NCBI GenBank assembly: GCA_019918135.1
Contig: WBZZ01002738.1
Span: 102,501-130,000 of the forward strand
Source: Paulinella micropora
Taxonomy: Eukaryota; Cercozoa; Imbricatea; Euglyphida; Paulinellidae
DNA: 27,500 nt
Direction of reading: 5' to 3'
Shown: positions 1 to 9,022 of the stretch, in pieces
How the letters are laid out: each line of letters begins with the position of its first letter
How positions within the stretch are numbered: the stretch's first letter is position 1
Notes under the pieces: generated by a model
Databases searched by the model: none
Told to the model about the DNA's origin: nothing
What the model saw: only the letters and a program-made list of their open reading frames with translations
Program-made: the position numbers and the translations under genes

Positions 1-853
1 CTGTATTATTGATGGTTCTGAAAAGTAATTTACTGGCTTTTATATGAAGTTTTTCTTTCAACTTCAACTTGAAGTATTGATATAATTTGAAAAATCTCTG
101 CCATGGTAGACAAGCACTGTTTTATTGTACCGGCTCACGGTAAGAGTTTGTAGTAACACATTGATAATAAAAATTCCAAGTTAGCCACGGTGGAAAAAAA
201 AAACTTTGAAAAACAGTCAAAGATATTAATATATACTAATAATATATCATAATAAAATTAAAAGAAGACTCTCAATCACTACGGTGACGTATACTAATAT
301 TGTACTAGAATATTATTAATAATATAGTACAGTGAAAACAATATACTCATATCAAGTTAATATTTAATATGAATATAATCCTTGTATTATTAATGAATAT
401 AATTTTTGGTTTCGAGATCAGTGATGCTTCTGTGCTTCTAGTGCCGCAAGTTACTGTGGCACAGTTCTATCCGTCACGGTCGCAGTACAGAGTCAGTTGC
501 AGTCACAGTGTTTCTGAATCATTTTCCGACGAGGCACTGGAGCCTACGGTTCAAGTTCCGTGGCAGTAGTACTGTTACTTAGGCACCGTCCGGTAGTTTG
601 ATTTGTCATCCGCATCATAGGAATTCGGATAATATTAATATATATTAATACAAATTCCGCTTCAACTAATTATATCAGACTGAGTACTTTAACCGGCGAC
701 CGGCCAAAACCACTACCGTTGACATTTTACTGTTTTTGACCGATCCGTTAGATTCTCCTGAGGCTGCACGACGTTTCGACTTCACTAACTAGCTTTCGAT
801 TTCGTCCAGGAATGACGTCAACTTGAACGATTTAACCAAAGTTTTTACAGCAA
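1..853. other. AT-rich gene-free left flank
   Basis: This stretch is visibly AT-rich (about one third G+C by eye), unlike everything to its right. It holds short AT palindromes, repeats of the type atatactaat (near 231 and 288), and several scattered cacggt/acggt words. I see no convincing gene. The one ATG-started ORF of 66 codons (369-569) has a hydrophobic start but no recognisable domain and is probably chance. It may be host DNA, or the leader or LTR side of the retroelement that follows. No LTR ends and no primer-binding site could be recognised. Confidence 0.6.
302..330. repeat. AT palindrome
   Basis: A perfect 16-bp palindrome, atattattaataatat (310-325), is flanked by gtacta on the left and agtac on the right, giving an imperfect 29-bp palindrome. 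It may form a cruciform or may simply reflect AT-rich composition. Confidence 0.5.
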
Positions 854-2365
854 ATGCAATTTTCCCCCTCTCTGCCTTTTCCCCCGATTTCCCGAAAATC
901 ACTATTTAGCCCGCGAACTTCATTCAACTTGCAGTTGACCAACTTATCAATGCTGTTGGCATGCAACCGCATCATCGACACAGTAAGCAAGTGGGGAGAC
1001 AAGCCCGCAATGGCTCTCATGGACGCGTACTGGACTCGGTACATTCGTGTCACTGACGACCGCACCCGCGTCTGGAGCATCATCCCGTACATGCTCATGG
1101 AATATTTCATGGAGCTGTTCAAGGGACGACTGGACAAGGGAGACACGAAGCGACCAGCTATGCAAGCCCTCAAACTTCGACGCTTCAAGAAGGAAAGCCT
1201 CGCAGGGTATGTAAATCGTTGCATCACAAGCTACGAGACGGCCCATGCAGCTGGCTACCAGACAGCCGACTTCAATCAAGTCCGCGATGTGTCTCGGATG
1301 CTTACGCCCATGGAACGAGAGCGATCGACCCTATACGCCACCGAGATATTTAACGCAATTGGTGTTGCATGGCCCCGCGATCTCACTGACCTTCTGCCCT
1401 TGACCAACTCCCTCGATCTCCATTGCATGGAAGAATATTGGCCCTGGATGGAAAGTACTACGAAGCCCTCGTCGGCTGCCACACACAAGCGACTACGCGA
1501 GCGCCCTCCTCGTCCGACGCCTTCCACCTTCTCCCGTGATTCAACCGTCAAGGTCGACACTCGTCAGAAGAGACCGCGTAGGACGCAGCAGGAAAACAAG
1601 GAAAACAAACGCCCTCTTCGTCAGAAACGCAAGGCTGACGCTATGTCGATGGCTCAACCGGCTGCATCGCCGGATCGTGGACGCCCCAACAAGCGGACTA
1701 AGACGGACAAGCCAGCCCCGACTACGAAGAAGACGGCAACACGCCCACCCTTCACCAAGGCGAATGCGATTGCCATCTCTTCGAAGAAATCGTCGATGGT
1801 TACGGCCGCCACCAAGTCCGCCCCGACCTCGCCAAAGCGTCCACCCTTCACCGGTACTCCATGCTCCTACTGCAAGGAACATAACCAGTTCCTCAAGCCG
1901 AATCAGACCCCGAAGCACTCACTTGAACAATGCAAGCTGCGACCACAGCGTTGTCAGGATGAAGGCAAGCATTGCAACTGGAAGCCATCCTCGGCCGCCG
2001 CGCGGAAGCAGCCACGGGCTTTCCACATGACGACGCGCGCGGCGTCTCAGGAGTCACGACGTCTACTCCGCATTTCTACGACCCCGACCGTCGTCTGCGG
2101 GAATATATACGTACGCAAATCATTGCGCCCGTCCCCGGAAGAAGACATCATCGGTAAGACTACATGCGTTCTAGACTCGGCCTGCAACTGCAAGGGCGTA
2201 GCCCTCCTACTTGAGATCGTGTCGCTCCCAACCGTCGACGCACGCTCATCTGTGGGTGTTGATGCCACTCTTTCTGAAGGCATTGAAGTTTTCGTCTCGG
2301 CCACACCGACGTCTCCGCTTCATGCCATCACGTATATATCTCGAGCCACCTCCCCGAAGGTATGA
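854..2365 (+). CDS. Gag/protease-like retroelement ORF (Ty1/copia-type, tentative)
   Basis: A 503-residue ORF starting at ATG 854. Residues from about 30 to 200 look like a helical retrotransposon Gag (a stretch with LKLRRFKKESLAGYVNR). A long Lys/Arg/Pro/Ser-rich basic linker follows, as in nucleocapsids. A Cys/His cluster begins with Cys337-x2-Cys340 and ends KHSLEQC, resembling a zinc knuckle but with a longer spacing than the canonical CX2CX4HX4C. Near residue 441 VLDSACNC resembles the D-S/T-G aspartic protease start with the Gly replaced. The last residues HAITYIS and the first of the next frame (NLLLANEVSAQL) resemble the copia protease tail that usually reads like VLYVP..NLLS. The stop overlaps the next ATG as ATGA. 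No integrase or reverse transcriptase is seen, so the class is uncertain. Confidence 0.55.
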   Translation: MQFSPSLPFPPISRKSLFSPRTSFNLQLTNLSMLLACNRIIDTVSKWGDKPAMALMDAYWTRYIRVTDDRTRVWSIIPYMLMEYFMELFKGRLDKGDTKRPAMQALKLRRFKKESLAGYVNRCITSYETAHAAGYQTADFNQVRDVSRMLTPMERERSTLYATEIFNAIGVAWPRDLTDLLPLTNSLDLHCMEEYWPWMESTTKPSSAATHKRLRERPPRPTPSTFSRDSTVKVDTRQKRPRRTQQENKENKRPLRQKRKADAMSMAQPAASPDRGRPNKRTKTDKPAPTTKKTATRPPFTKANAIAISSKKSSMVTAATKSAPTSPKRPPFTGTPCSYCKEHNQFLKPNQTPKHSLEQCKLRPQRCQDEGKHCNWKPSSAAARKQPRAFHMTTRAASQESRRLLRISTTPTVVCGNIYVRKSLRPSPEEDIIGKTTCVLDSACNCKGVALLLEIVSLPTVDARSSVGVDATLSEGIEVFVSATPTSPLHAITYISRATSPKV

Positions 2366-2703
2366 ACCTGCTTCTTGCCAACGAGGTCTCGGCCCAGCTC
2401 AACCTCTCCATTGACGACGCGCAAGCGATTCGGCCCACGGACTACATGCCCCTCAAGCCGCCTTCCAAGCAATTCGTCTACGAGACGGAGTTCGATCTCT
2501 TCGAGACGCCACTTCAGGTCGGTGATTTACAACTTGCTACGGTTAGCGACGACATCCGCCCTACAACGTTGGCGAAAGAGACGTCCTACCCGATAGTCAA
2601 ATTCAACAAAATCATCGACCGCCGTCCCAAACTGCAGCTCCCTTCGAACTCCCACGACCTTCTGTCTACTTCGAACGCCCACCTCTACGGCCGCCAAGCT
2701 AAC

Positions 2704-2763
2704 CTGGAATTCAGAGTTGGATGGAAAGAGATCACCGCTGGAATTCAGAGTTGGATGGAAAGA
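2704..2763 (+). repeat. 34-bp-period tandem duplication
   Basis: Two copies of a 26-bp word beginning ctggaattcagag lie at 2704-2729 and 2738-2763, with a period of 34 bp. Because 34 is not a multiple of three, the duplication shifts the reading frame; removing one unit joins the 2362-2808 frame directly to the acidic frame downstream. Confidence 0.85.
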
Positions 2764-3278
2764 ACGACGGAACGAGGAAAAGGGAGAAGACGACGAAGAG
2801 GACGATGAGGAGGACGACGAAGAAGCTGACGAAGAAGTTGACGAAGAGGCCGACGAAGAAGAAGAGGAAGAAGAAATCAAACTAGTCGAGACCGAGAGCG
2901 AACGAGATGGCGAAAGCAAGGCGAGCGCTTCTACACCTGCGCAGACGCAGCATGTCACAACACGCTCTCGTGTAAGACAAGAGGAAAACAAACGCACTCC
3001 ACCGCCATCCTCCAAACGACAGAAGCTGGAAACATCCCCACCTCCAGAGGAATCTCCAGCTCCTTCGACTGGCGCGACTGCTGCTCCGACTACGAGCGAA
3101 TCAACCCGAGTGTGGAGGGAAACACCTCCCTCTCAAGTTGAAAACACACCACGTGCCCCTTCTACCAACGAGTGGCTCTATCGGCCTGGAAAAGGGAATA
3201 CGAACTGGCGCGACAATACCTCACTCAACTCCGAGGTAAGCCTTCGCAGACGAAACGCTCCCTAAGCTACCGGGTGGC

Positions 3279-3440
3279 AGCGTCATCATCGTCATCATCA
3301 TCGTCGTCGGCGTCATCATCGTCATCATCATCGTCGGTACGACCTACTCCGATTATGACGGCGCCATCGACGGCCACATCATCGACGCCCCCTGTCCTGG
3401 CCAACCAGGCCCAGTCTTCATCATCATCGTCCTCATCTGC
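3279..3440 (+). repeat. TCA/TCG microsatellite encoding poly-Ser
   Basis: Trinucleotide tracts of tca, tcg and related serine codons at about 3280-3338 and 3417-3440 encode runs of Ser in the retroelement frame. Such tracts expand easily by slippage. Confidence 0.8.
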
Positions 3441-3744
3441 ACCGAGAGCGGTGTCCCCTACTATCGCAGACTGCATGCCGGTTCGTCAAATCAACGATAA
3501 CCTTGTTTGAGACCTCAATCAGGTTCCGGATTCACCATCACCCCAACTGCCACTTCAGTCTGGAGCATTCGCTACAGAAGAGGACTCCGAACCCGAAACA
3601 GTGGAGCCATCCCCCATTGAAAGAGTTCGGCCCATCATCAGTCCGCAGTCCCGACCGAGGAGGACAGCTAAATCGCCCCCGGCGGCAAATGTATCCCCAT
3701 TTGTCGGACCCGGCCCATTGGACGAATTCAGGGGACTCGTGGTA

Positions 3745-3796
3745 TTTTCTCTCTCTCTCTCTCTCTTTGATTTTTGGTTTTTGGTTTTGTTGCCTC
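3745..3796. other. CT microsatellite at the retroelement/GC-rich junction
   Basis: A CT run (about 3749-3766) is followed by T/G-rich sequence. The coding-like character of the retroelement side ends here and the first gene of the right-hand block (USP, minus strand) ends at 3797. I treat this as the likely boundary between the two kinds of DNA. Confidence 0.4.
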
Positions 3797-4989
3797 CTAG
3801 GAAAGACAGCAACCGTGGCGGGAAGGGGCGGAGGGGACGGGAGGGAGAGGCTTCTCATTTCCTTTCTTTTTTAAAAATTTGAAATTATTGTTTTGTAGAG
3901 AGAGGGAGGGGGATGCGGGGCCGAGACAGGCTTTTTTTGGGGGGGGCTCCACTTTCTCCAAGATGACCATCCGCACCCATGAGCCCCAGCCTGTCGCCAA
4001 TTTCAGTACCTCCGCAAAGTTCTCGACTTTTGTAACTACGGTGTCATTAGCCTTCCACCAGGTACTATCGTCATTTTTCCTGCGGAGCGCAGTGTAATGG
4101 CCGCCATGATGCACTAGGAAAGCCAGAATCCGAAACGTGATTTCTTCTGTCCGTGCTGGATCATTCTCTTTGCCAAGAGCGTACGTGACCGTGAATTCCT
4201 CCGCCGTGAACGGAGGGTTAATGCGTTTCCCCTCTGGGTTAAACCAGACCATCGCGTATTTTGCGGTGCTTTGGTCTCTTGGGCAGAGCATACCATCCCC
4301 GAGATCTACTATGCCTTCGCAATCCGATTTGTCGTCATAGTCGTTGTGCCGCACTGGTTTCTGGTTGTCTTTTTTTGCCATACTTTTCGTAGACACAAGT
4401 TGCGTGAAAAGTTCTTTTAGGTCTTGTCCTCCTCCTTGGTACGTTACGCTGAGAGGGCCGCAGTGCGCGTCTTCGCCAGTCAGGGCCGGCCAACTGTCAA
4501 CTGTTTTGGGAAGTAGTGTTTTACAATCTGTACATTCATAAAAGATGAAACCACGAAACCAAAATTTCTCCGATTTCTGCATTGAAACATGATTTCTGAT
4601 ATTGCCTTTTAATTGCTCTTGCATCGTTTGCCAGATGAACAGCAAGGCTTGCTCCGGGTCATCGGGGTTACGCTGGTGCCGAGATGCCTCTTCTAGGCAC
4701 TTGAAAAAACCGTTCTCCTCTGAAAGAACGTCCGTGCTGCCCTGGACATAATCGCTCAAATTCGAAATGGCACAGGCCACGCAATCGTGAAGCATGCACT
4801 TTCTTGTCTCACGAACAACACTCTTAGCAAAAACGCAGCTCAGACACTGCATCAGCGCGCGGATGTAGCACGAATTGAGGCTTCCCCGGAGGCCGCGCTG
4901 CTTCGGCGGCGCTAGGCTCCTTGTTGTTCTGCACAAACACACAGCGTGAAAGGGGAACAAAAAACAAAAAAGCGGAGGTGCGAAGACAT
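3797..4989 (-). CDS. Ubiquitin-specific protease (USP/UCH, peptidase C19) domain protein
   Basis: Cysteine protease that would remove ubiquitin from proteins. The Cys box reads GLRGSLNSCYIRALMQCL, matching the USP pattern GL.N.GN.CY.N..LQ.L, with the catalytic Cys codon at 4870-4868. A CMLHDCVACAISNL stretch matches the Cys-containing segment after the Cys box in USP17/36-like enzymes. The His box HHGGHYTALRR has its His codon at 4099-4097, followed by WWKANDTVV, the usual place of the third catalytic residue. One CxxC (ECTDCKTLL) recalls the USP zinc finger, but no clear second pair is seen. The frame is open upstream to 5464 without any ATG before the catalytic Cys. ATG 4989-4987 lies one frame off just before T-runs, so a one-base indel could supply the start; an upstream exon ending at tgtgtttgtgcag near 4930 is the alternative. 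The C-terminus after the C8 run near 3945 is also uncertain. Confidence 0.85.
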
Positions 4990-5505
4990 TTACAAGAAAA
5001 AAAGTCTCGCGAAGCCGTACCCAGAGCTTTTCGAGCCGATCGAGCCGGTCGAGCGCGCGAGTAACTTTCGTACCAGCGTTTGCATAACCAAGGACCACGG
5101 GGCGGCGTCGTCGCTGCTTTTCGGCGTCACGCTGCACTTGTGGCTGGTGCTGGAACCGGTCTTGTACGGGAAAAAACCGGGCAGCGAAGAAGAAGAAAAA
5201 AGCAAGCAGCGCGTCGTGTGGCGTTTCAGGCCGCTGGTGACTAGGACCGAAGAACCCCTGCCCGCGTGGCAGTGTACGGGCACGCTGGGGGGTCACGACT
5301 GTACGGCGCGTCGATCTACGTGGGGAAGGTTCTGGCGGATAATGACGAGCGGAACTACAAGGGGGAACTGTCCCGCGCGCTGGAAGATATCCAACAACTG
5401 CTGTACGGGCGCGGGATGGCACACGACTCAGAGCCGCCCACCGACCTGCGACACCTGCCGTCACTGTCGCACGTGCACATACAGCCCTGCGTCACGCTGT
5501 ACTAA
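4946..5505 (+). CDS. Unknown protein, one-base frameshift, start not found
   Basis: The first frame (from about 4946) runs through KPYPELFEPIEPVE and a hydrophobic stretch LLFGVTLHLWLVLEPVLYG to RTEEPLP. The second, from about 5266, continues AVYGHAGGSRLYGASIYVG to the stop at 5505. One missing base near 5255-5265 joins them and makes the length a whole 187 codons. Neither frame has an ATG before the first domain, so the start is unknown; 4946 is a GTG and the 5' end overlaps the likely start region of the USP gene on the other strand. No family recognised. An antisense ORF (4990-5283, minus) is less protein-like. Confidence 0.5.
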
Positions 5506-5586
5506 CAAAGTAAGCAGCCCCCCCCCCCCCCCCATGCCCCTGGCGACAGGAGAAAAAAAATGTGCTCCTGGTACCCGTTGTTGTTG

Positions 5587-5598
5587 TTTTAATTAAAA
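5587..5598. terminator. 12-bp palindrome ttttaattaaaa between converging genes
   Basis: A perfect palindrome 24 nt past the stop of the kinase gene (minus) and 82 nt past the stop of the unknown gene (plus). The same 12-mer lies at 8693-8704 and a close form at 17227-17239, also between converging genes. Candidate bidirectional transcript-end or poly(A) signal, by inference. Confidence 0.4.
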
Positions 5599-5621
5599 AA
5601 CACCTTTCGTAACATTAAGAG

Positions 5622-6450
5622 CTAGGCCATGCAGGCAACGTTGAAAACAAGTAGTTTCCTCATGGCCGGACAGTGCAAACGTCGGCACTCGCCCTTCGGG
5701 GCGTTCGGGCACGCCAGCGCGTAGTGCGGCAGCGGAAGGCCCTGCTCTACCCTCATGCAATCGTCGGCATTTTCCCCGGCGTGGCATCTGATGGAGGCAA
5801 TCGTGAAATTGATTTTCAGATCATGCCAATCGAACAGCCGTTTCAGCACAGCCACTAAGCTCTGCTGCTTTGTTACCATCTCGAACAAGGAAGACGCGGC
5901 CCTAACCCATTTGAGCGTTAGAAGTAGCAGTTCCTGTCTGCTTTTCGTCTTAGTGTTGGTAGTCAAGGTGTCGTCCGCCTCCTCGTCCGAAGCTACCTTC
6001 GTTATCACTCAAACGAAAATCTCCAAGGCGGAGCTCCAGGCTGAGCTCCTCCGGCTCGTTAGGCACGGGGGAGAACGGACGCGACGTTTGTGCGGACCCC
6101 ATGACGCTCTTGAAAGCCTTGTCCAAGAATTCAGGCAGGATCTTGCTGGGCGACGGTGCCACAGCGCCCGCGTCTGGGCTCGTGACCCGACAGCCGCTGC
6201 CGGTGGCCGACAGACAGCCCCCGCCCTCGGTAGCGCGCAAAAGGCGGGGGCCGAACGACGTAAACTTGAATTCCTGCACCTCGAAGTGATAACTCAATTC
6301 ATGAGCTAACACACCATTCGCAAATAATACTTGCCGGTAAGAGGGCAGCGCCTCGAACAATTGGATTCTTTTGAATATAATTGCCTCGGTCAACTTCACG
6401 AAATCCGACAGCGGCGAGGCAACCAGGTCCCGCCATCGCAGCCCAACACT
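5622..6450 (-). pseudogene. C-terminal extension of the kinase, in two shifted frames
   Basis: The kinase frame ends at 6396, but the next frame is already coding-like upstream of that stop (NVVISVGLRWRDLVASPL) and continues through KLTEAIIFKRIQLFEALPSYRQ to about 5990, where a second shift leads into VASDEEADDTLTTNTKTK and on to the stop at 5622. One added base in the AAAA of the codons for RMKS (near 6475) and one removed base near 5990 restore a continuous 632-codon frame across 5622-7517. The second of these ORFs starts only with GTG, which argues against separate genes. The extension has an acidic stretch and a Cys/His-bearing end (CHAGENADDC, CPNAPKGECRRLHC) that could bind metal; no family recognised. 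Confidence 0.55.
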
Positions 6451-7517
6451 GATGACAACATTTCTACACTTTTCATCCTTTGGCGCAGGCGCAGGGCCTC
6501 ACGCAATGTCCGCACGGGCTTCTGGGTGTCGCCGGAAAAGTGCGCAAGCAGCTCCTGCTCCTGTTCGGGCCTGTTCACCCTGAGCACGCCGCGAAGCCTG
6601 TCGGGGTCCGTCCCTGCAAAATTGTTTTCTGGCTCGCGCGCCACCTCGTGCAGGATGGCCTGCTCCGGCAGGCTTAACTGCGAAAGCGCGTACAGGCGCC
6701 AGTAGCGCCCGCCGTCACTGCCAAGCCCCTCGATGAAGAAGCCGAGCGCCAGGCGCCAGGCCTTCCAGAACCTGTTTGCGTCCCACCCCCTAAGCTGGGA
6801 CGTTGCCGCCGTCAGCGCGTCGGGGCTGACCGACGCCACGTAGGCTACTAGCGCGTCCCCATAGTCAGGGCCCGGCTTCAGCTCTGACAGGCAGCCCATG
6901 TCCAGGTCGCCCAGCAACACCCTGTTGACGACGTTGTGTTCATTCACGTCTAGCAGGATGTTGGAGGGTTTGGCGTCGTGGAAGAACCACCGCAGCTTGC
7001 TCAAGGCCCTGAGACGGCCAAGGACGGGCTCCAGCACCTGTGTGCACAAGTCCGCGCTTTTCAGCCGGCATGAAGGTGCCTCCAGAAACTTTTGCAGATC
7101 GGTATCCAGCCGCTCCAGCACCAGGGCCGAGAAGCCGTTCCAGCGGGCGAGATCGTCGCCGGCGCGCCTGAAGTGTGTGCATGTGCGCGCGATCGCGGCC
7201 CGCAGGTCCTGCTGTTGACATTTGTAGCTGAACAACGTCGCAGCGTTCAGGCCCAGCTTGGACAGCAGCTGGCAGCCGACGCCGTGCTGGGCGCCGATTC
7301 TCAGGCCCCTCTCCTGCTCCGCGTCGGGGTCGAACGTCAGCTTGACCGCGATGCCGCAACCCTGCTGGCCGAACACAGTGCCGTACGAGCCGGGGCCCAG
7401 CTCCGTCGAGTCTGCCAGCATGTCCAGCAGCTCCAGCGTCTGTTGTGCGTTTAGCCACGGCTCACACTCGGGCCCCACCCGTAGTTGCGAAGACAGCCGA
7501 TTCCACCACGCTTGCAT
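6396..7517 (-). CDS. Protein kinase-like domain
   Basis: Starts at ATG 7517-7515 (MQAWWNRLSSQ). The glycine loop GPGSYGTV is at residues 41-48 and the ATP-binding Lys in IAVKL at 59. ALVLERLDTDLQKFL (131-145) matches the hinge region. The catalytic loop FHDAKPSNILLD (179-190) has Asp181, Lys183 and Asn186; the usual HRD is FHD. The metal-binding DFG is DMG (206-208) in LLGDLDMGCL. All residues needed for phosphotransfer are present, so it is probably active, most like Ser/Thr kinases (KPSN). The ORF closes at 6396 after a shift out of frame near 6475; the natural protein is probably about 631 aa (see the extension). Upstream lie only homopolymer tracts, so no promoter motif could be assigned. 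Confidence 0.85.
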   Translation of the reverse strand: MQAWWNRLSSQLRVGPECEPWLNAQQTLELLDMLADSTELGPGSYGTVFGQQGCGIAVKLTFDPDAEQERGLRIGAQHGVGCQLLSKLGLNAATLFSYKCQQQDLRAAIARTCTHFRRAGDDLARWNGFSALVLERLDTDLQKFLEAPSCRLKSADLCTQVLEPVLGRLRALSKLRWFFHDAKPSNILLDVNEHNVVNRVLLGDLDMGCLSELKPGPDYGDALVAYVASVSPDALTAATSQLRGWDANRFWKAWRLALGFFIEGLGSDGGRYWRLYALSQLSLPEQAILHEVAREPENNFAGTDPDRLRGVLRVNRPEQEQELLAHFSGDTQKPVRTLREALRLRQRMKSVEMLSSVLGCDGGTWLPRRCRIS

Positions 7518-7981
7518 GTCCTAGAGGCTTTTTGCTTTTGAGAGGGGGAAAAGGGGGGGGGGGGGGAAAGGCGTTGTCTTTTCTGAGAAAGGGCCCGGAA
7601 CCCCTTCCCCCCCTTTTTTGTTCTCTCTCTCCGTCCGGGGGGGGGGGGGGGGGCGGCCCCCCCCCCCCCCCCCCCCGCCTACCTGACATTTATCACCACA
7701 CTGTCCGCCCTGCTCTTCTTAGGGTCCGCGCGCCCCCCCCCCCCCCCCACAGTTTCTCTTTTCCATTGCTCCTATCACCCGACAGGCACTCCTCCTCCCT
7801 TCCACACTTCACACACCCGCCAAAAACAAAAGAGAAGCCACGGTCAGTCCTCTTTTTTTTTTGTACCTGCCAGGGTCAGGGGAAAAAAACTCCCCAAGAA
7901 GAAAGAAAAAAAAGACAACAGGTCGCTCAGCTCAGTGGCGCGGCGCGGCCGACCACACTGGATTTGTTGCTCTGAATCTCT

Positions 7982-8015
<34 letters not shown>

Positions 8016-8311
8016 AGAGCCTGACCCCCCCCCCCCCCCCCCCCATCGCGTTAAAGACGCACACCAAAAAAAAAACCCCCAAGCTAGCAAGCTCTTTCCG
8101 TTAAATTTTGTCTTTTTCGGTCCCTCCCCTCCCCGCCACCTTGTTTTTGTTGTCGGTTTTTTTTGTGTGTCTAGATAGGGCCCATTAATTTGCCAGAAAA
8201 AAAACAAAATCGCGGAGGACTAAATTTTTTAAAAAGAAAAACAAAAAAGAACCAAAGAAACAGATACCTCCTCCTCTCGCTACCGTGTGGCTTTTTTTCT
8301 CTGGCAAGGGA
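7518..8311. other. Homopolymer-rich spacer without genes
   Basis: Divergent intergenic region between the kinase (minus) and the small gene at 8312 (plus). It contains G and C runs of 10-20, an A run of about 32 (7983-8014) directly followed by a C run, and further T and A tracts. Proline-, glycine- and lysine-rich frames here come from the homopolymers and are not genes. A T-tract followed by tggcaagg precedes the ATG at 8312. Confidence 0.6.
7637..7676. repeat. G17-cgg-C20 inverted homopolymer
   Basis: Seventeen G (7637-7653), then cgg, then about twenty C (7657-7676). Together they form a perfect inverted repeat able to fold into a long GC hairpin, or into G-quadruplex/i-motif structures. 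The exact run lengths may be misassembled. Confidence 0.7.
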
Positions 8312-8574
8312 ATGCAGCACGCGACCGCTGGTACTCAGCACACGTCTCAAAAAGCAGCGGCGTCGGTTTTGGACTTGCAGGCTTTCGTAGAGACACAAGC
8401 CAGCGTGAATGCCCTGTTGGCGCAGCAGTGCCAGGCGCAGGTCGTGTCGCTGAACTGGTTCGAACAAGAAACGCTCAGGCGCCTGCAAATGCTGGAGCGT
8501 GCGTGTCCGGGCTGGAGGCGCAGGCCATCGCGCTGCGCGCCGCCATGCTCGACCTCGCAGGCACGACCTCGTGA
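8312..8574 (+). CDS. Small helical, probably coiled-coil protein (one-base frameshift)
   Basis: ATG 8312 opens a frame with MQHATAGTQHTSQKAAAS, then amphipathic heptad-like sequence (VLDLQAFVETQASVNALLAQQ ... ETLRRLQMLERA). Near 8500 the frame shifts: VSGLEAQAIALRAAMLDLA continues the helix to TGA 8572-8574. One missing base near 8500 restores an 88-codon gene of about 87 aa. Predicted almost wholly helical with a hydrophobic seam, hence likely oligomeric. No family recognised. It is the only gene between the divergent kinase and the converging 9023-11713 gene. Confidence 0.5.
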
Positions 8575-9022
8575 TATTAAAAAAAAATTAGTCTGGCCCG
8601 TACGTTCTTTCTTCTCATTTTCGGAAACCCCGTTTCGTTGCCTTGAACGGCATAACTGAGGAACGCCGGTCGGCGAACAGGAATTATTTCAGTTTTAATT
8701 AAAAGATCCAAAAACGACGACTTTCTACTGACTTTCTTTTCCTGAGGCTTCCTTTTTTTTTCCGGTCGCAAGGATTTTTTTTTTCTTTGTGACCCATGGT
8801 AATATATAATTTTTCGGTTACGCTCCAGACTTGGTTTTTTTTTCTTCAGTTTTTGATAGTAGTAAACCTTTAGGAGGCCACAGAACAACCGAATAGAAGC
8901 GAAAGGGTTCGTGGTCGGGGCCTGACAAGCTGACACAGTGTCTGTGCACCTCTACAAAAAAAGACTTCGTCGCCTTTCTTGTTGTAGTGCTCGTCAGCTG
9001 CTTGCCTGTATACTTTGTTTTT
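8575..9022. other. Spacer between converging genes
   Basis: No convincing ORF. It contains T- and A-rich runs and the palindrome at 8693-8704. It separates the small plus-strand gene from the stop of the long minus-strand gene. Confidence 0.5.
8693..8704. terminator. 12-bp palindrome ttttaattaaaa, second copy
   Basis: Exact copy of the 12-mer at 5587-5598, 119 nt past the stop of the 8312 gene and 319 nt past the stop of the minus-strand gene at 9023. Candidate 3'-end signal. Confidence 0.35.

Larger units (their letters stand above)
2362..3749 (+). pseudogene. Broken downstream part of the retroelement polyprotein
   Basis: Coding-like sequence continues through several frames. 2362-2808 starts MNLLLANEV and continues the protease-like part. 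A 34-bp tandem duplication (2704-2763) then moves the frame, after which an Asp/Glu-rich and Pro/Ser-rich linker runs to 3265. Another shift near 3170 leads to a segment with WKREYELARQYL and poly-Ser, ending at TGA 3508-3510. The same frame stays open after that TGA (DLNQVPDSPSPQLP) to about 3749, where CT repeats begin. Such linkers occur between integrase and reverse transcriptase in copia elements, but neither enzyme is present here. I read it as a decayed and truncated element; a host gene of low complexity is the alternative. Confidence 0.5.

Noticed and set aside
369..569. 66-codon ORF with hydrophobic start
   Set aside because: AT-rich context, no domain, no neighbouring genes; a chance ORF is more likely.
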